Assembly: GCA_937902115.1 (NCBI GenBank)
Contig: CALGSR010000431.1
Location: forward strand, 1 to 22,809
Source of the DNA: an uncultured Bacillus sp.
GTDB lineage: Bacteria; Bacillota; Bacilli; Bacillales; Cytobacillaceae
Direction of reading: 5' to 3'
DNA length: 22,809 bases
A model generated the notes under the pieces. It was not told the origin of the DNA. It saw nothing but the letters and a program-made list of their open reading frames with translations, and ran no database searches. The translations under genes and the position numbers were made by a program. Of the stretch, positions 14,539 through 22,083 are shown piece by piece. Position 1 is the stretch's first letter, and every line of letters starts with the position of its first letter.

Positions 14539-14933
14539 TAGCTTAGATCCTCTTGTGAAAAGGCTCCTGGCAGTAGTGCTTCTGCGGTGGTCTTCGTTGT
14601 ATCTCCATTCAGATTGGTACAAATCACAACCATGTCTTTCGGCCATAGTTCACTTATGACTTGGCGGCAGGCACCACATGGGGTTACCGGGCGATCTGTA
14701 TCAGCAATGACAGCCATCATCGTAAAATCCCGCTCTCCTTCGGAATAGGCTTTAAATAATGCCGTCCGTTCGGCACAATTGCACATACTATAGGCCGCAT
14801 TTTCAATATTACAGCCACGAAAAACTCGGCCATCTCTTGTTAAAAGAGCCGCACCCACTTGAAATTTAGAGTAGGGTGCATAGGCCATTTCCCTCGCCTT
14901 TTTCGCTTCTTCAATTAATTGTTGTTCCATCAT
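14538..14933 (-). CDS. cdd: Cytidine deaminase
   Basis: This 131-residue homotetrameric-type cytidine deaminase converts cytidine and deoxycytidine to uridine and deoxyuridine. With the start at 14933 the zinc ligands are C53 (in CNCAERT), C86 and C89 (PCGACRQ), and the proton-shuttle glutamate is E55. These numbers coincide with the B. subtilis enzyme and support this start. AAAGGAAG lies six bases before it; a second ATG at 14930 is possible, and the open frame to 14957 lacks a site. It lies 24 nt after pdp as the last gene of the operon, and supplies deoxyuridine/uridine to Pdp. It ends at a hairpin. Confidence 0.95.
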   Translation of the reverse strand: MMEQQLIEEAKKAREMAYAPYSKFQVGAALLTRDGRVFRGCNIENAAYSMCNCAERTALFKAYSEGERDFTMMAVIADTDRPVTPCGACRQVISELWPKDMVVICTNLNGDTTKTTAEALLPGAFSQEDLS

Positions 14934-14957
14934 CTTGTTCTTCCTTTCCGGCAGCAA

Positions 14958-16259
14958 CTATTCTGTAATGATCGTATGAATCAGGTTCGGAGTCTCGGCA
15001 TCGGCCGTAATCCTAATATTTTGATAAATTTTCTCCATTACGTCATGTACGTCCTGACGATTGGAATGGATCGTGACTACAGCTTCCCCTTTTTTAACCG
15101 CATCGCCAATTTTCTTATGCAGCACAAGTCCAACCGCTAAATCAATCTTGTCTTCTTTTGTTGCACGTCCGGCACCAAGCATGGTCGCTGCCTTCCCGAT
15201 TTCATCCGCCATTATTTCTGAAACCACGCCGTCATTCTTGGCCGGTACGCCAATTTGATAAGAAGCCTGCGGCAAATGTTCCGGATGGTCCACGACTGAA
15301 GCATCTCCGCCTTGCGCAGATAGGAATTCTTTGAATTTTTCAATCGCCTTCCCGTTTTCAATTACCTCCGTTAGCATCTGGCGTGCTGCCTTCATAGAAA
15401 CGGCCTTTTTCGCTAAAACCACCATTTGACTGCCGAGTGTAAGCACCAATTCAGTTAAATCAGCCGGCCCCTGTCCTTTTAACGTAGCAATGGCTTCCTT
15501 CACTTCCAAGGTATTCCCTACAGCAAAACCTAAAGGCTGTGACATATCTGAAATAATGGCGAGCGTTTGACGACCGACATGATTTCCGATTTTCACCATC
15601 GCATGGGCCAATTCAATTGCTGACTCCTCTGTTTTCATAAAAGCCCCGGCACCGGTTTTCACATCAAGTACGATGGCATCCGCACCGGCAGCAATTTTTT
15701 TACACATAATTGAACTGGCAATTAAAGGAATGGAATTAACCGTTCCCGTTACATCACGTAATGCGTAGAGCTTTTTGTCTGCCGGCGTTAAATTTCCCGA
15801 CTGACCGATCACCGCAACCTTATTTTGATTGACAAGTTCAATAAACCGTTCATTTGAAATTTCAACATGGAAGCCTTTAATCGATTCCAATTTATCGATC
15901 GTACCGCCAGTATGTCCGAGGCCGCGGCCTGACATTTTTGCCACGGGAACTCCAACAGCTGCCACTAAGGGAGCCAAAATTAAGGTAGTGGTATCACCCA
16001 CACCACCTGTGGAATGCTTATCCACCTTAATCCCCTCAATCGCTGACAAGTCGATCGTCTCACCTGAATGAACCATAGCCATCGTTAAATCTGCTCGTTC
16101 TCTTTCTGTCATATCCTGAAAAAAGATTGCCATCGCCAGTGCACTTGCTTGATAGTCGGGAATGGCACCAGACGTGTAACCATTAATAAAAAAATGAATT
16201 TCCTCTGCTGTTAATTCATGACCGTCTCGTTTCTTTTCGATAATATCGATCATTCTCAT
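14958..16259 (-). CDS. pdp: Pyrimidine-nucleoside phosphorylase
   Basis: This 433-residue enzyme cleaves uridine, deoxyuridine and thymidine with phosphate to the base and (deoxy)ribose-1-phosphate. The thymidine/pyrimidine phosphorylase signature KMSGRGLGHTGGTIDKLE is at about 108-125, preceded by the phosphate-binding VDKHSTGGVGDTT (K81, S83). Downstream ALRDVTGTVNSIPL and SSIMCKK contribute the base-binding residues. The length equals the B. subtilis Pdp. The ATG at 16259 follows AAAGGAT by nine bases; a second ATG lies two codons in. A 65-nt gap separates it from deoB and I see no terminator there, so the four genes are probably one transcript. Confidence 0.95.
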   Translation of the reverse strand: MRMIDIIEKKRDGHELTAEEIHFFINGYTSGAIPDYQASALAMAIFFQDMTERERADLTMAMVHSGETIDLSAIEGIKVDKHSTGGVGDTTTLILAPLVAAVGVPVAKMSGRGLGHTGGTIDKLESIKGFHVEISNERFIELVNQNKVAVIGQSGNLTPADKKLYALRDVTGTVNSIPLIASSIMCKKIAAGADAIVLDVKTGAGAFMKTEESAIELAHAMVKIGNHVGRQTLAIISDMSQPLGFAVGNTLEVKEAIATLKGQGPADLTELVLTLGSQMVVLAKKAVSMKAARQMLTEVIENGKAIEKFKEFLSAQGGDASVVDHPEHLPQASYQIGVPAKNDGVVSEIMADEIGKAATMLGAGRATKEDKIDLAVGLVLHKKIGDAVKKGEAVVTIHSNRQDVHDVMEKIYQNIRITADAETPNLIHTIITE

Positions 16260-16324
16260 GCTATCACGATCCTTTTCGATGATAGGACATCATTTATTGT
16301 CTAACCTATTTCAAAGCGGTTTTT

Positions 16325-17509
16325 TTAAGACAGCTCATGCAGAAAACTAGTTCCGTGTACAGGCATTTTTACTTGAAAATTAGCGGCAACGGTTGCCCCT
16401 ATGTCAGCAAATGTTTTGCGGATCCCAAGACTCCTGCCACCAGATAGACGTTTGGAGTATACGAGCAGCGGTACATATTCACGCGTATGATCTGTCCCCT
16501 TGTAGGTCGGGTCATTCCCATGATCGGCTGTAATGATTAGCAGATCGTCTTTCTCCATTTTGGCAAAAACTTCAGGGAGACGGGCATCGAATGCTTCTAA
16601 CGCATCTCCATAGCCAATCGGGTCTCTACGGTGGCCGTACATGGCATCAAAATCCACGAGATTGATAAAGCTCATTCCATGGAATTCACGATCAAGTGTG
16701 GCAATGAATTTATCCATTCCATCCATATTCGATTTCGTCCGGCTCGCTTCGGTAACCCCTTCCCCGTCATAAATATCGGAGATTTTCCCAAGAGCAATTG
16801 AATCCAGACCGCCATCCTGTAAATAGTTCATCACCGTTTCGCCAAATGGCTTCAAGGCATAATCATGGCGGTTGGATGTCCGTTTGAAATCTTCAGCATT
16901 GTTGCCAATATACGGTCGGGCAATGATCCGGCCGATCATATACGGATCCTCACGTGTGATTTCGCGGCAGTATTCACAAATTTTATATAGTTCGTTAAGC
17001 GGAATTTCCTCTTCATGTGCGGCAATCTGAAGAACTGAATCAGCGGATGTATAGACGATTAACGCACCCGTTTTCAGCTGTTCCCCTCCCAATTCTTTAA
17101 TAATCTCCGTACCACTCGCTGGTTTATTGCCGATAACCTTTCGTCCAGAGAATGCTTCTATTTTAGTAATTAATTCCTGCGGGAAACCGGCGGGGAAAAC
17201 ACGGAACGGGGTGTCGATATATAATCCCATGATTTCCCAGTGCCCTGTCATCGTATCTTTTCCAACTGATTTTTCCTGCATCATACCGTAGCTTGCCAGC
17301 GGCTGCGCTGCTGCGGCCACGCCTAGAATTGGGCGAATATTGGATAGGCCGAGTTCCCCCAGATTGGGCAGATGTAGACCGCCTTTTTCGCGGGCGATAT
17401 GACCTAACGTATCAGCTCCGACATCATCAAATTTGGCAGCATCCGGCGCCTCGCCAATACCAACAGAATCCAATACGATTACATGTATACGTTTGAATGG
17501 TTCAGTCAA
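16325..17509 (-). CDS. deoB: Phosphopentomutase
   Basis: This 394-residue alkaline-phosphatase-superfamily mutase interconverts (deoxy)ribose-1-phosphate and -5-phosphate. Visible sites are the metal Asp in LDSVGIGEAPDA (D14), the phosphorylated threonine in KDTMTGHWE (T86), VDFDAMYGHRRD, and the C-terminal metal cluster TADHGNDPTYKGTDHTRE. The start needs a choice. The ATG at 17518 sits directly on GGGGG, and the ATG at 17533 has no ribosome binding site. A TTG at 17509 has GGGGG nine bases upstream and gives the usual length, so I use it. It lies 32 nt after deoC. It links the phosphorylase step to the aldolase. Confidence 0.93.
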   Translation of the reverse strand: MTEPFKRIHVIVLDSVGIGEAPDAAKFDDVGADTLGHIAREKGGLHLPNLGELGLSNIRPILGVAAAAQPLASYGMMQEKSVGKDTMTGHWEIMGLYIDTPFRVFPAGFPQELITKIEAFSGRKVIGNKPASGTEIIKELGGEQLKTGALIVYTSADSVLQIAAHEEEIPLNELYKICEYCREITREDPYMIGRIIARPYIGNNAEDFKRTSNRHDYALKPFGETVMNYLQDGGLDSIALGKISDIYDGEGVTEASRTKSNMDGMDKFIATLDREFHGMSFINLVDFDAMYGHRRDPIGYGDALEAFDARLPEVFAKMEKDDLLIITADHGNDPTYKGTDHTREYVPLLVYSKRLSGGRSLGIRKTFADIGATVAANFQVKMPVHGTSFLHELS

Positions 17510-17541
17510 AAAATTCATCCCCCTATTGTTCATCTATTCGT

Positions 17542-18189
17542 TTAATTTGCTGCCACAATCGCAACGCCAGAACTTGCTCCGAGACGGGTTGCACCTGCTT
17601 CAACCATGGCTGCTGCATCTTCTTTTGTACGTACCCCACCAGATGCCTTGACACCCATCGTTTGTCCGACAGTTTTAGCCATTAAAGCCACATCTTCTAC
17701 TGTTGCACCACCGGTTGAAAAGCCTGTTGAGGTTTTCACATAATCTGCCCCTGCAACACCCGCTAAGCGGCACGCTGCTACTTTTTCCTCATTTGTTAAA
17801 AGACATGTTTCAATGATGACCTTCACTAACGCCTTTCCTTTTGCTACTGCCACAACAGCGGAAATTTCCGCTTTCACCGCATCAAATTCACCGTCTTTTA
17901 ATTTGGCAATATTGATGACCATATCGACCTCCTCGGCCCCTTTTTCAATGGCGTCCTTTGTTTCAAACGCTTTCGTCTCCAACGTATTTGCACCTAATGG
18001 AAAGCCAATCACCGTACACACCTTTACATCCGTCCCCTTTAATTCTTTGGCAGCCAGCTCAACCCATACGGGATTCACACAGACTGATGCAAAATGATGC
18101 TCCTTCGCTTCATTAATTAATTTTAGAATATCCTCTTTTTTAGCTTCCGGTTTCAAATTTGTATGATCAATCATTCGATTCATTGTCAT
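17542..18189 (-). CDS. deoC: Deoxyribose-phosphate aldolase
   Basis: This 215-residue class I aldolase splits 2-deoxyribose-5-phosphate into acetaldehyde and glyceraldehyde-3-phosphate. The catalytic set is intact: D89 (VDMVINI), Schiff-base lysine K152 (YVKTSTGF) and K181 (VKASGGVRT). The ATG at 18189 follows AAAGGAGTGG at good spacing; a second ATG two codons in is less well placed. As first gene of deoC-deoB-pdp-cdd it gives the final step of deoxynucleoside breakdown. B. subtilis instead keeps dra with nupC and pdp beside deoR; neither a transporter nor DeoR is next to this operon. Confidence 0.96.
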   Translation of the reverse strand: MTMNRMIDHTNLKPEAKKEDILKLINEAKEHHFASVCVNPVWVELAAKELKGTDVKVCTVIGFPLGANTLETKAFETKDAIEKGAEEVDMVINIAKLKDGEFDAVKAEISAVVAVAKGKALVKVIIETCLLTNEEKVAACRLAGVAGADYVKTSTGFSTGGATVEDVALMAKTVGQTMGVKASGGVRTKEDAAAMVEAGATRLGASSGVAIVAAN

Positions 18190-18211
18190 TCAGAACCACT
18201 CCTTTAAACTA

Positions 18212-18240
18212 ATTATTGTCTTTCCTGCATTCATATACAA
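18212..18240 (-). promoter_or_regulatory. Candidate sigma-A promoter of the deoC operon
   Basis: On the minus strand TTGTAT (18240 to 18235) and AATAAT (18217 to 18212) are separated by exactly 17 bp and match the sigma-A consensus at 4/6 and 5/6. The -10 lies just upstream of AAAGGAG, so the leader would be very short. Upstream, CTTTACA occurs twice, at 18257-18263 and 18267-18273. The start sites are 10 bp apart, one helical turn, a possible regulator site. Confidence 0.5.
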
Positions 18241-18352
18241 TTCATCGATTGCAGATCTTTACAATCCTTTACATCCGCTTTGCACCTTCTACACATTTTT
18301 TCTATAAAATAAAATTATTCTTCAACATGTATGTTCAAAGGAGCTTATGCAG

Positions 18353-18880
18353 ATGTCTAGATTATTACTAACATGTTACCATTTTGAATGTCGTTTGTTT
18401 CAAAAAGTGAATCAGCATTTTGATAAAAAGATATTAAATATATTTTTTAGAACGATCACACATTTAGGTGGGGCCGTGCTAACGATCACCGCTGCGATTC
18501 TGCTTCTGCTTTTATCTCCTAACGAAGCAAAGATGGTTTCTTTTGCCAGTGCACTTTCCTTGGCGGTCAGCCATCTACCTGTGCAAATCACTAAAAAACT
18601 ATTCCCGCGCAAAAGACCTTATTTAACATTAGATCAAACGAGATATCCTGTAAACCCATTAAAGGATCATTCCTTTCCATCCGGTCATACGACAGCGATC
18701 TTTTCACTTATAATTCCGATTATGCTCTATATTCCTGTACTGACTTTTCTATTACTTCCTTTAGGATTATGTGTTGGGTTATCAAGAATTTATTTAGGAC
18801 TCCATTATCCGTCAGATGTTGCTGTAGGAGGGATTCTTGGAACACTCTCAGGGATTCTTTGTTTTTATTTAATTGTCTAG
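18353..18880 (+). CDS. PAP2-family membrane phosphatase
   Basis: This 175-residue integral membrane phosphatase of the type-2 phosphatidic acid phosphatase family has all three catalytic motifs: K81-x6-RP (KKLFPRKRP), SFPSGHT (109-112 PSGH) and SRIYLGLHYPSD with H151 and D155. Hydrophobic segments lie at about 40-55, 62-76, 115-135, 136-148 and 157-174. Likely substrates are lipid phosphates or diphosphates, including undecaprenyl pyrophosphate as in BcrC and YodM-type enzymes; I cannot choose between them. The ATG at 18353 is nine bases after AAAGGAG, whereas the ATG at 18347 is only three bases away. It is a monocistronic gene divergent from deoC. Confidence 0.92.
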   Translation: MSRLLLTCYHFECRLFQKVNQHFDKKILNIFFRTITHLGGAVLTITAAILLLLLSPNEAKMVSFASALSLAVSHLPVQITKKLFPRKRPYLTLDQTRYPVNPLKDHSFPSGHTTAIFSLIIPIMLYIPVLTFLLLPLGLCVGLSRIYLGLHYPSDVAVGGILGTLSGILCFYLIV

Positions 18881-18891
18881 AATATCAGTAC

Positions 18892-18931
18892 AAAAAACCA
18901 TCTGAACAAAGCAGCTATCAGATGGTTTTTT
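18892..18931. terminator. Bidirectional rho-independent terminator
   Basis: AAAAAACCATCTGA pairs with TCAGATGGTTTTTT over a 12-nt loop. Both strands end in a run of six T's, so it serves the PAP2 gene (+) and the glutamate-synthase-like gene (-). The TGA stop of the latter (18918-18920) lies inside the right arm. Confidence 0.92.
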
Positions 18932-20357
18932 CGTTCATTTTGTCTAACTGATTGGGTGCAATAACATCACTGGCATGAAACGAAAAGGGAATATCCATTA
19001 GCCTAGCGGTCAGTTCGTCATATGAATTTAAGTCCTTTTTTGATAATTCCTGTAAGGATCCTTTTCCCATTGCTCTTAGCCCCATTTTTATCTCTTCTGC
19101 ACTAGAGGTCAAGAATTTCTCAGCTGACTTTACACCCTCTTCAATAATGAATTCATCCCGATGCTTTCCTTGATGCCATGCAGCCTGTGTCGGCGGTTCA
19201 AAAGGAAGCGCATTTAAGGTTTGAGTATGGCTAACAGCAAATAAGATTGCAGAGCCAATAGTAACAGCGTCCGCTCCCAAGGCCAATATTTTTAAAAATT
19301 GCCCCGGTACAAAAAGTCCTCCTGATACGATTAAACTAATTTTCCCTTTTTGTTTTCTTTTTTCTAAATGCTTTGCTGCACGAACGACAGCATGGAGAGT
19401 CGGAATTCCCATATCATCTGCTAATATTGGAGGTGCTCCATAAGAACCGCCCTGTCCTCCATCGATTGTGATAAAATCCACCCCTAATTCAATAACATGA
19501 TCGAGATCCTCCTCCAGCTTTCCCCCCGCTCCTATTTTCACTCCAATCGGAACACCGCCTGTGATTTCACGCAGCATCGAAACTAATTGTTTTAAGTCAT
19601 CTAAAGTTTGGTCCACAAAAAAATTTTCAAAAAAAACGGCATCTTCGTTTTCTTTAAGACCCATCACCTCACGAGGATGTCCGCTCAATTCATGGGCTGG
19701 AATCCTCCCTCCCGTCCCAAACAAAGCTCCCTGTCCCAGTTTAATTTCAATCATATCCACGCGGGTAATGAGTTCTTCTTCTTTCGACCATTCCGTCTTT
19801 GAGAATTGAAGGATATATTTCCCAGCCTTCCCTAACTCTTCAGGTAAAACTGCGCCTTCCCCCGAATTGAGTGCCGTTCCTACATTTTTTGCCGCTTCTG
19901 CTAAAGAGAGCCTCACTTGTTCACTTAAAGAAATTCCGTAGGCCATTCCACTAATCATGATTGGAATTTGAATTTCCATCGGCTTCTTTGCATTCGGCCC
20001 AATGGTGACTTTAATATTGACATCCACTTCAGAAGGAATAGGAAACGGGCTCGTCTGTACTGGTAAAAAGGTAATCGGTTCTACATGGGGCCATTTTTTA
20101 CTGGAACCCAGTGGACGGTGAAGAATTTCACCGGGCTGTGTGCGAAGGCTGTTTTCAAAGATATTTTGTATTCCCATATGGCGAAAACCTGGAATCATTT
20201 CGATTAGATTTTCTGAGTAGCTGTCAGTTAACAGAATTTCAGCAATTTGTTTTACTATTTTTTGGACGATACGGCGCCAGCATAATAGAAAAAACAGGAT
20301 GGAAATAAATAAAATGGAAATGATTGCAAATAATAAATAAAGTAAAAGGTTCATCAT
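18918..20357 (-). CDS. FMN-binding glutamate synthase-like protein with N-terminal membrane anchor
   Basis: This 479-residue protein has one N-terminal transmembrane helix (about 3-27) and then the FMN/synthase TIM barrel of glutamate synthase. Visible elements are MISGMAYG, TALNSGEGAV, GVKIGAGGKLEED, DFITIDGGQGGSYGAPP and VSGGLFVPGQFLK plus GADAVTIGSAILFA. There is no amidotransferase domain. The only cysteine is C26 in the membrane segment, so the 3Fe-4S cluster of true glutamate synthase cannot form; PFEPPTQAAWHQG stands where the Cys cluster would be. This matches the YerD-type group of Bacillus, whose function is not established as far as I know. The ATG at 20357 follows GGTGGAG by eight bases; an ATG one codon in is equally possible. 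Confidence 0.85.
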   Translation of the reverse strand: MMNLLLYLLFAIISILFISILFFLLCWRRIVQKIVKQIAEILLTDSYSENLIEMIPGFRHMGIQNIFENSLRTQPGEILHRPLGSSKKWPHVEPITFLPVQTSPFPIPSEVDVNIKVTIGPNAKKPMEIQIPIMISGMAYGISLSEQVRLSLAEAAKNVGTALNSGEGAVLPEELGKAGKYILQFSKTEWSKEEELITRVDMIEIKLGQGALFGTGGRIPAHELSGHPREVMGLKENEDAVFFENFFVDQTLDDLKQLVSMLREITGGVPIGVKIGAGGKLEEDLDHVIELGVDFITIDGGQGGSYGAPPILADDMGIPTLHAVVRAAKHLEKRKQKGKISLIVSGGLFVPGQFLKILALGADAVTIGSAILFAVSHTQTLNALPFEPPTQAAWHQGKHRDEFIIEEGVKSAEKFLTSSAEEIKMGLRAMGKGSLQELSKKDLNSYDELTARLMDIPFSFHASDVIAPNQLDKMNEKTI

Positions 20358-20417
20358 TGTTACTTCTCCACCAATCCGTTGAAATTAAAAATTGATTGTC
20401 TTATTATTTCAAAAAAG

Positions 20418-20447
20418 TGGATAATTATGTTTTTGGTGGAAATATTA
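20418..20447 (+). promoter_or_regulatory. Candidate sigma-G promoter of the germinant receptor operon
   Basis: TGGATA (20418-20423), a 17-bp spacer, then AATATTA (20441-20447) match the forespore sigma-G pattern TGAATA/CATACTA at 5/6 and 5/7. It lies about 40 bp before the TTG start of a GerA-type gene, a class normally made in the forespore. Sigma-F recognises overlapping sequences and cannot be excluded. Confidence 0.5.
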
Positions 20448-20486
20448 CCCTAATAAATCTACTTTGCTCTTTGAGGGGGATTCTGC

Positions 20487-22055
20487 TTGATTCGTAATAT
20501 TAATAAGTTACTTAAAAAAGCCTCAGTAAAGAAGCCTCCTGTTACTAGCAATCAGGGGGCTTCTGAAAAGTTTCAAGATCTACTAAATGATAATTTCGAA
20601 CAAAACGTTCACATGTTTCGTTCCATCTATCAAGATTGTTCAGATGTGTTGTTTCGTTCGTTTTTACTCTTCGGACAAAAGAAAGCGGTCGTTATCTATA
20701 TTCAAGGCCTTTCGGATATTGAAGGAATTGAGAATTTTGTTCTTACCCCTTTAATGCAGGAAAAACCACAAGAACTGCCGTTTGAAATTATTGAGAACAT
20801 GCTGCCCATTTCACAAGTAGAAAAAGTAACACTGCTAGCTGATTGTATTGAATCGATAGCGAGCGGAAATCCTCTACTACTTTACGAAGGTCAAGCACAA
20901 GGATATTCTTTGGGTTTCGCTAAGTGGGAAAAGCGTGCGATTGATGAACCCGTTGCAGAGAGCAGTGTCAGAGGTTCACGAGAAGGGTTTACGGAATCGC
21001 TTGATGTAGGCACCTCACTTTTGCGCAGGATCATTAAAAGTCCCGCATTAAAAATGCAGGCCATGAAAATCGGAAAATACACAAAGACAAAAGTGATGCT
21101 TGCTTATATTGAAGGGATTGCAGAGAAAAACCTGATCGATGAAATGATGGCAAGACTCAATCGAATTGAAATAGACGGGGTATTGGAAAGTGAATATATT
21201 GAGGAAATGATTGAGGATAACCCCTACTCCCCATTTCCACAAATCATGGCAACAGAACGTCCTGATATCGCCTGTTCGAATCTATTAGAGGGACGGGCAG
21301 TGATCCTTGTTGAAGGAACACCCTTCTGTTTAATTGCCCCGATTTCCTTTTTTTCACTGATTCAGGCGCATGAGGATTATTATCAGCGTTTCATGGTAGG
21401 CACGTTAATACGATGGCTTCGTTATTTTTTCTTGTTGGTTTCATTATTGTTTCCATCGTTATATGTAGCTCTTATGACCTTTCATCAGGAAATGGTTCCA
21501 GCACAACTGCTCTTAAGTTTCGCTGCTTCCCGGGAGGCCGTTCCATTTCCCGCGATTGTAGAAGCACTTCTGATGGAAGTTTCATTTGAAGCACTGCGCG
21601 AAGCAGGGATTCGCATGCCGAAACAAATGGGTTCTGCAGTCAGTATTGTCGGCGCCCTCGTTATCGGGCAAGCAGCTGTCCAGGCAGGATTAGTATCGGC
21701 ACCAATGATCATCATCGTCGCGATTACAGGCATTTCATCCTTTATGATTCCGCGTTATGCAGCAGGGATCGCAATTCGCATGCTCCGTTTTCCGATCATG
21801 CTCCTCGCTTCAACATTGGGTTTACTTGGTATTATGATGGGGGTCATTGCGATAGCCATCCATCTCTGCACATTGCGTTCATTTGGAATGCCTTACTTAG
21901 AGCCGTTAGCTCCATTAAAAACAAAGGAATTGAAGGACGTTTTATGGCGCTCCCCGTTGTGGATGTTTGATACTCGCCCGCATAATCATACGGCTTCCAA
22001 TGTATCCCGTCAATCTCCCGGACAAATGCCTGGTCCGCCTAAGGAGGGTAGGTAA
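20487..22055 (+). CDS. Spore germination receptor A subunit (GerA/GerKA family)
   Basis: This 522-residue A subunit belongs to a nutrient germinant receptor of the spore inner membrane. Residues 1 to about 300 form the cytoplasmic N-terminal domain (VVIYIQGLSD, LRRIIKSPAL, TKVMLAYIEGIA, EDYYQRF). After it come the membrane segments, with REAVPFPAIVEALLMEVSFE, GALVIGQAAVQAGLVS and MIPRYAAGIAIRMLRFPIM, all family signatures. The start is a TTG at 20487 behind GAGGGGGA; no ATG occurs until about codon 43. The tail is basic and proline-rich (GQMPGPPKEGR). The next gene is a C-type lipoprotein 28 nt on, so the order is A-C as in gerK. The germinant cannot be predicted. Confidence 0.93.
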   Translation: MIRNINKLLKKASVKKPPVTSNQGASEKFQDLLNDNFEQNVHMFRSIYQDCSDVLFRSFLLFGQKKAVVIYIQGLSDIEGIENFVLTPLMQEKPQELPFEIIENMLPISQVEKVTLLADCIESIASGNPLLLYEGQAQGYSLGFAKWEKRAIDEPVAESSVRGSREGFTESLDVGTSLLRRIIKSPALKMQAMKIGKYTKTKVMLAYIEGIAEKNLIDEMMARLNRIEIDGVLESEYIEEMIEDNPYSPFPQIMATERPDIACSNLLEGRAVILVEGTPFCLIAPISFFSLIQAHEDYYQRFMVGTLIRWLRYFFLLVSLLFPSLYVALMTFHQEMVPAQLLLSFAASREAVPFPAIVEALLMEVSFEALREAGIRMPKQMGSAVSIVGALVIGQAAVQAGLVSAPMIIIVAITGISSFMIPRYAAGIAIRMLRFPIMLLASTLGLLGIMMGVIAIAIHLCTLRSFGMPYLEPLAPLKTKELKDVLWRSPLWMFDTRPHNHTASNVSRQSPGQMPGPPKEGR

Positions 22056-22083
22056 AAAGAATAGCAGAGGGCGGTGATGTATT

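Noticed and set aside
18264..18284. Possible catabolite-responsive (cre) site upstream of deoC (TGCAAAGCGGATGTAAA on the minus strand)
   Set aside because: The spacing between the TGNAA and CG parts is one base off the consensus, so it does not meet the pattern.
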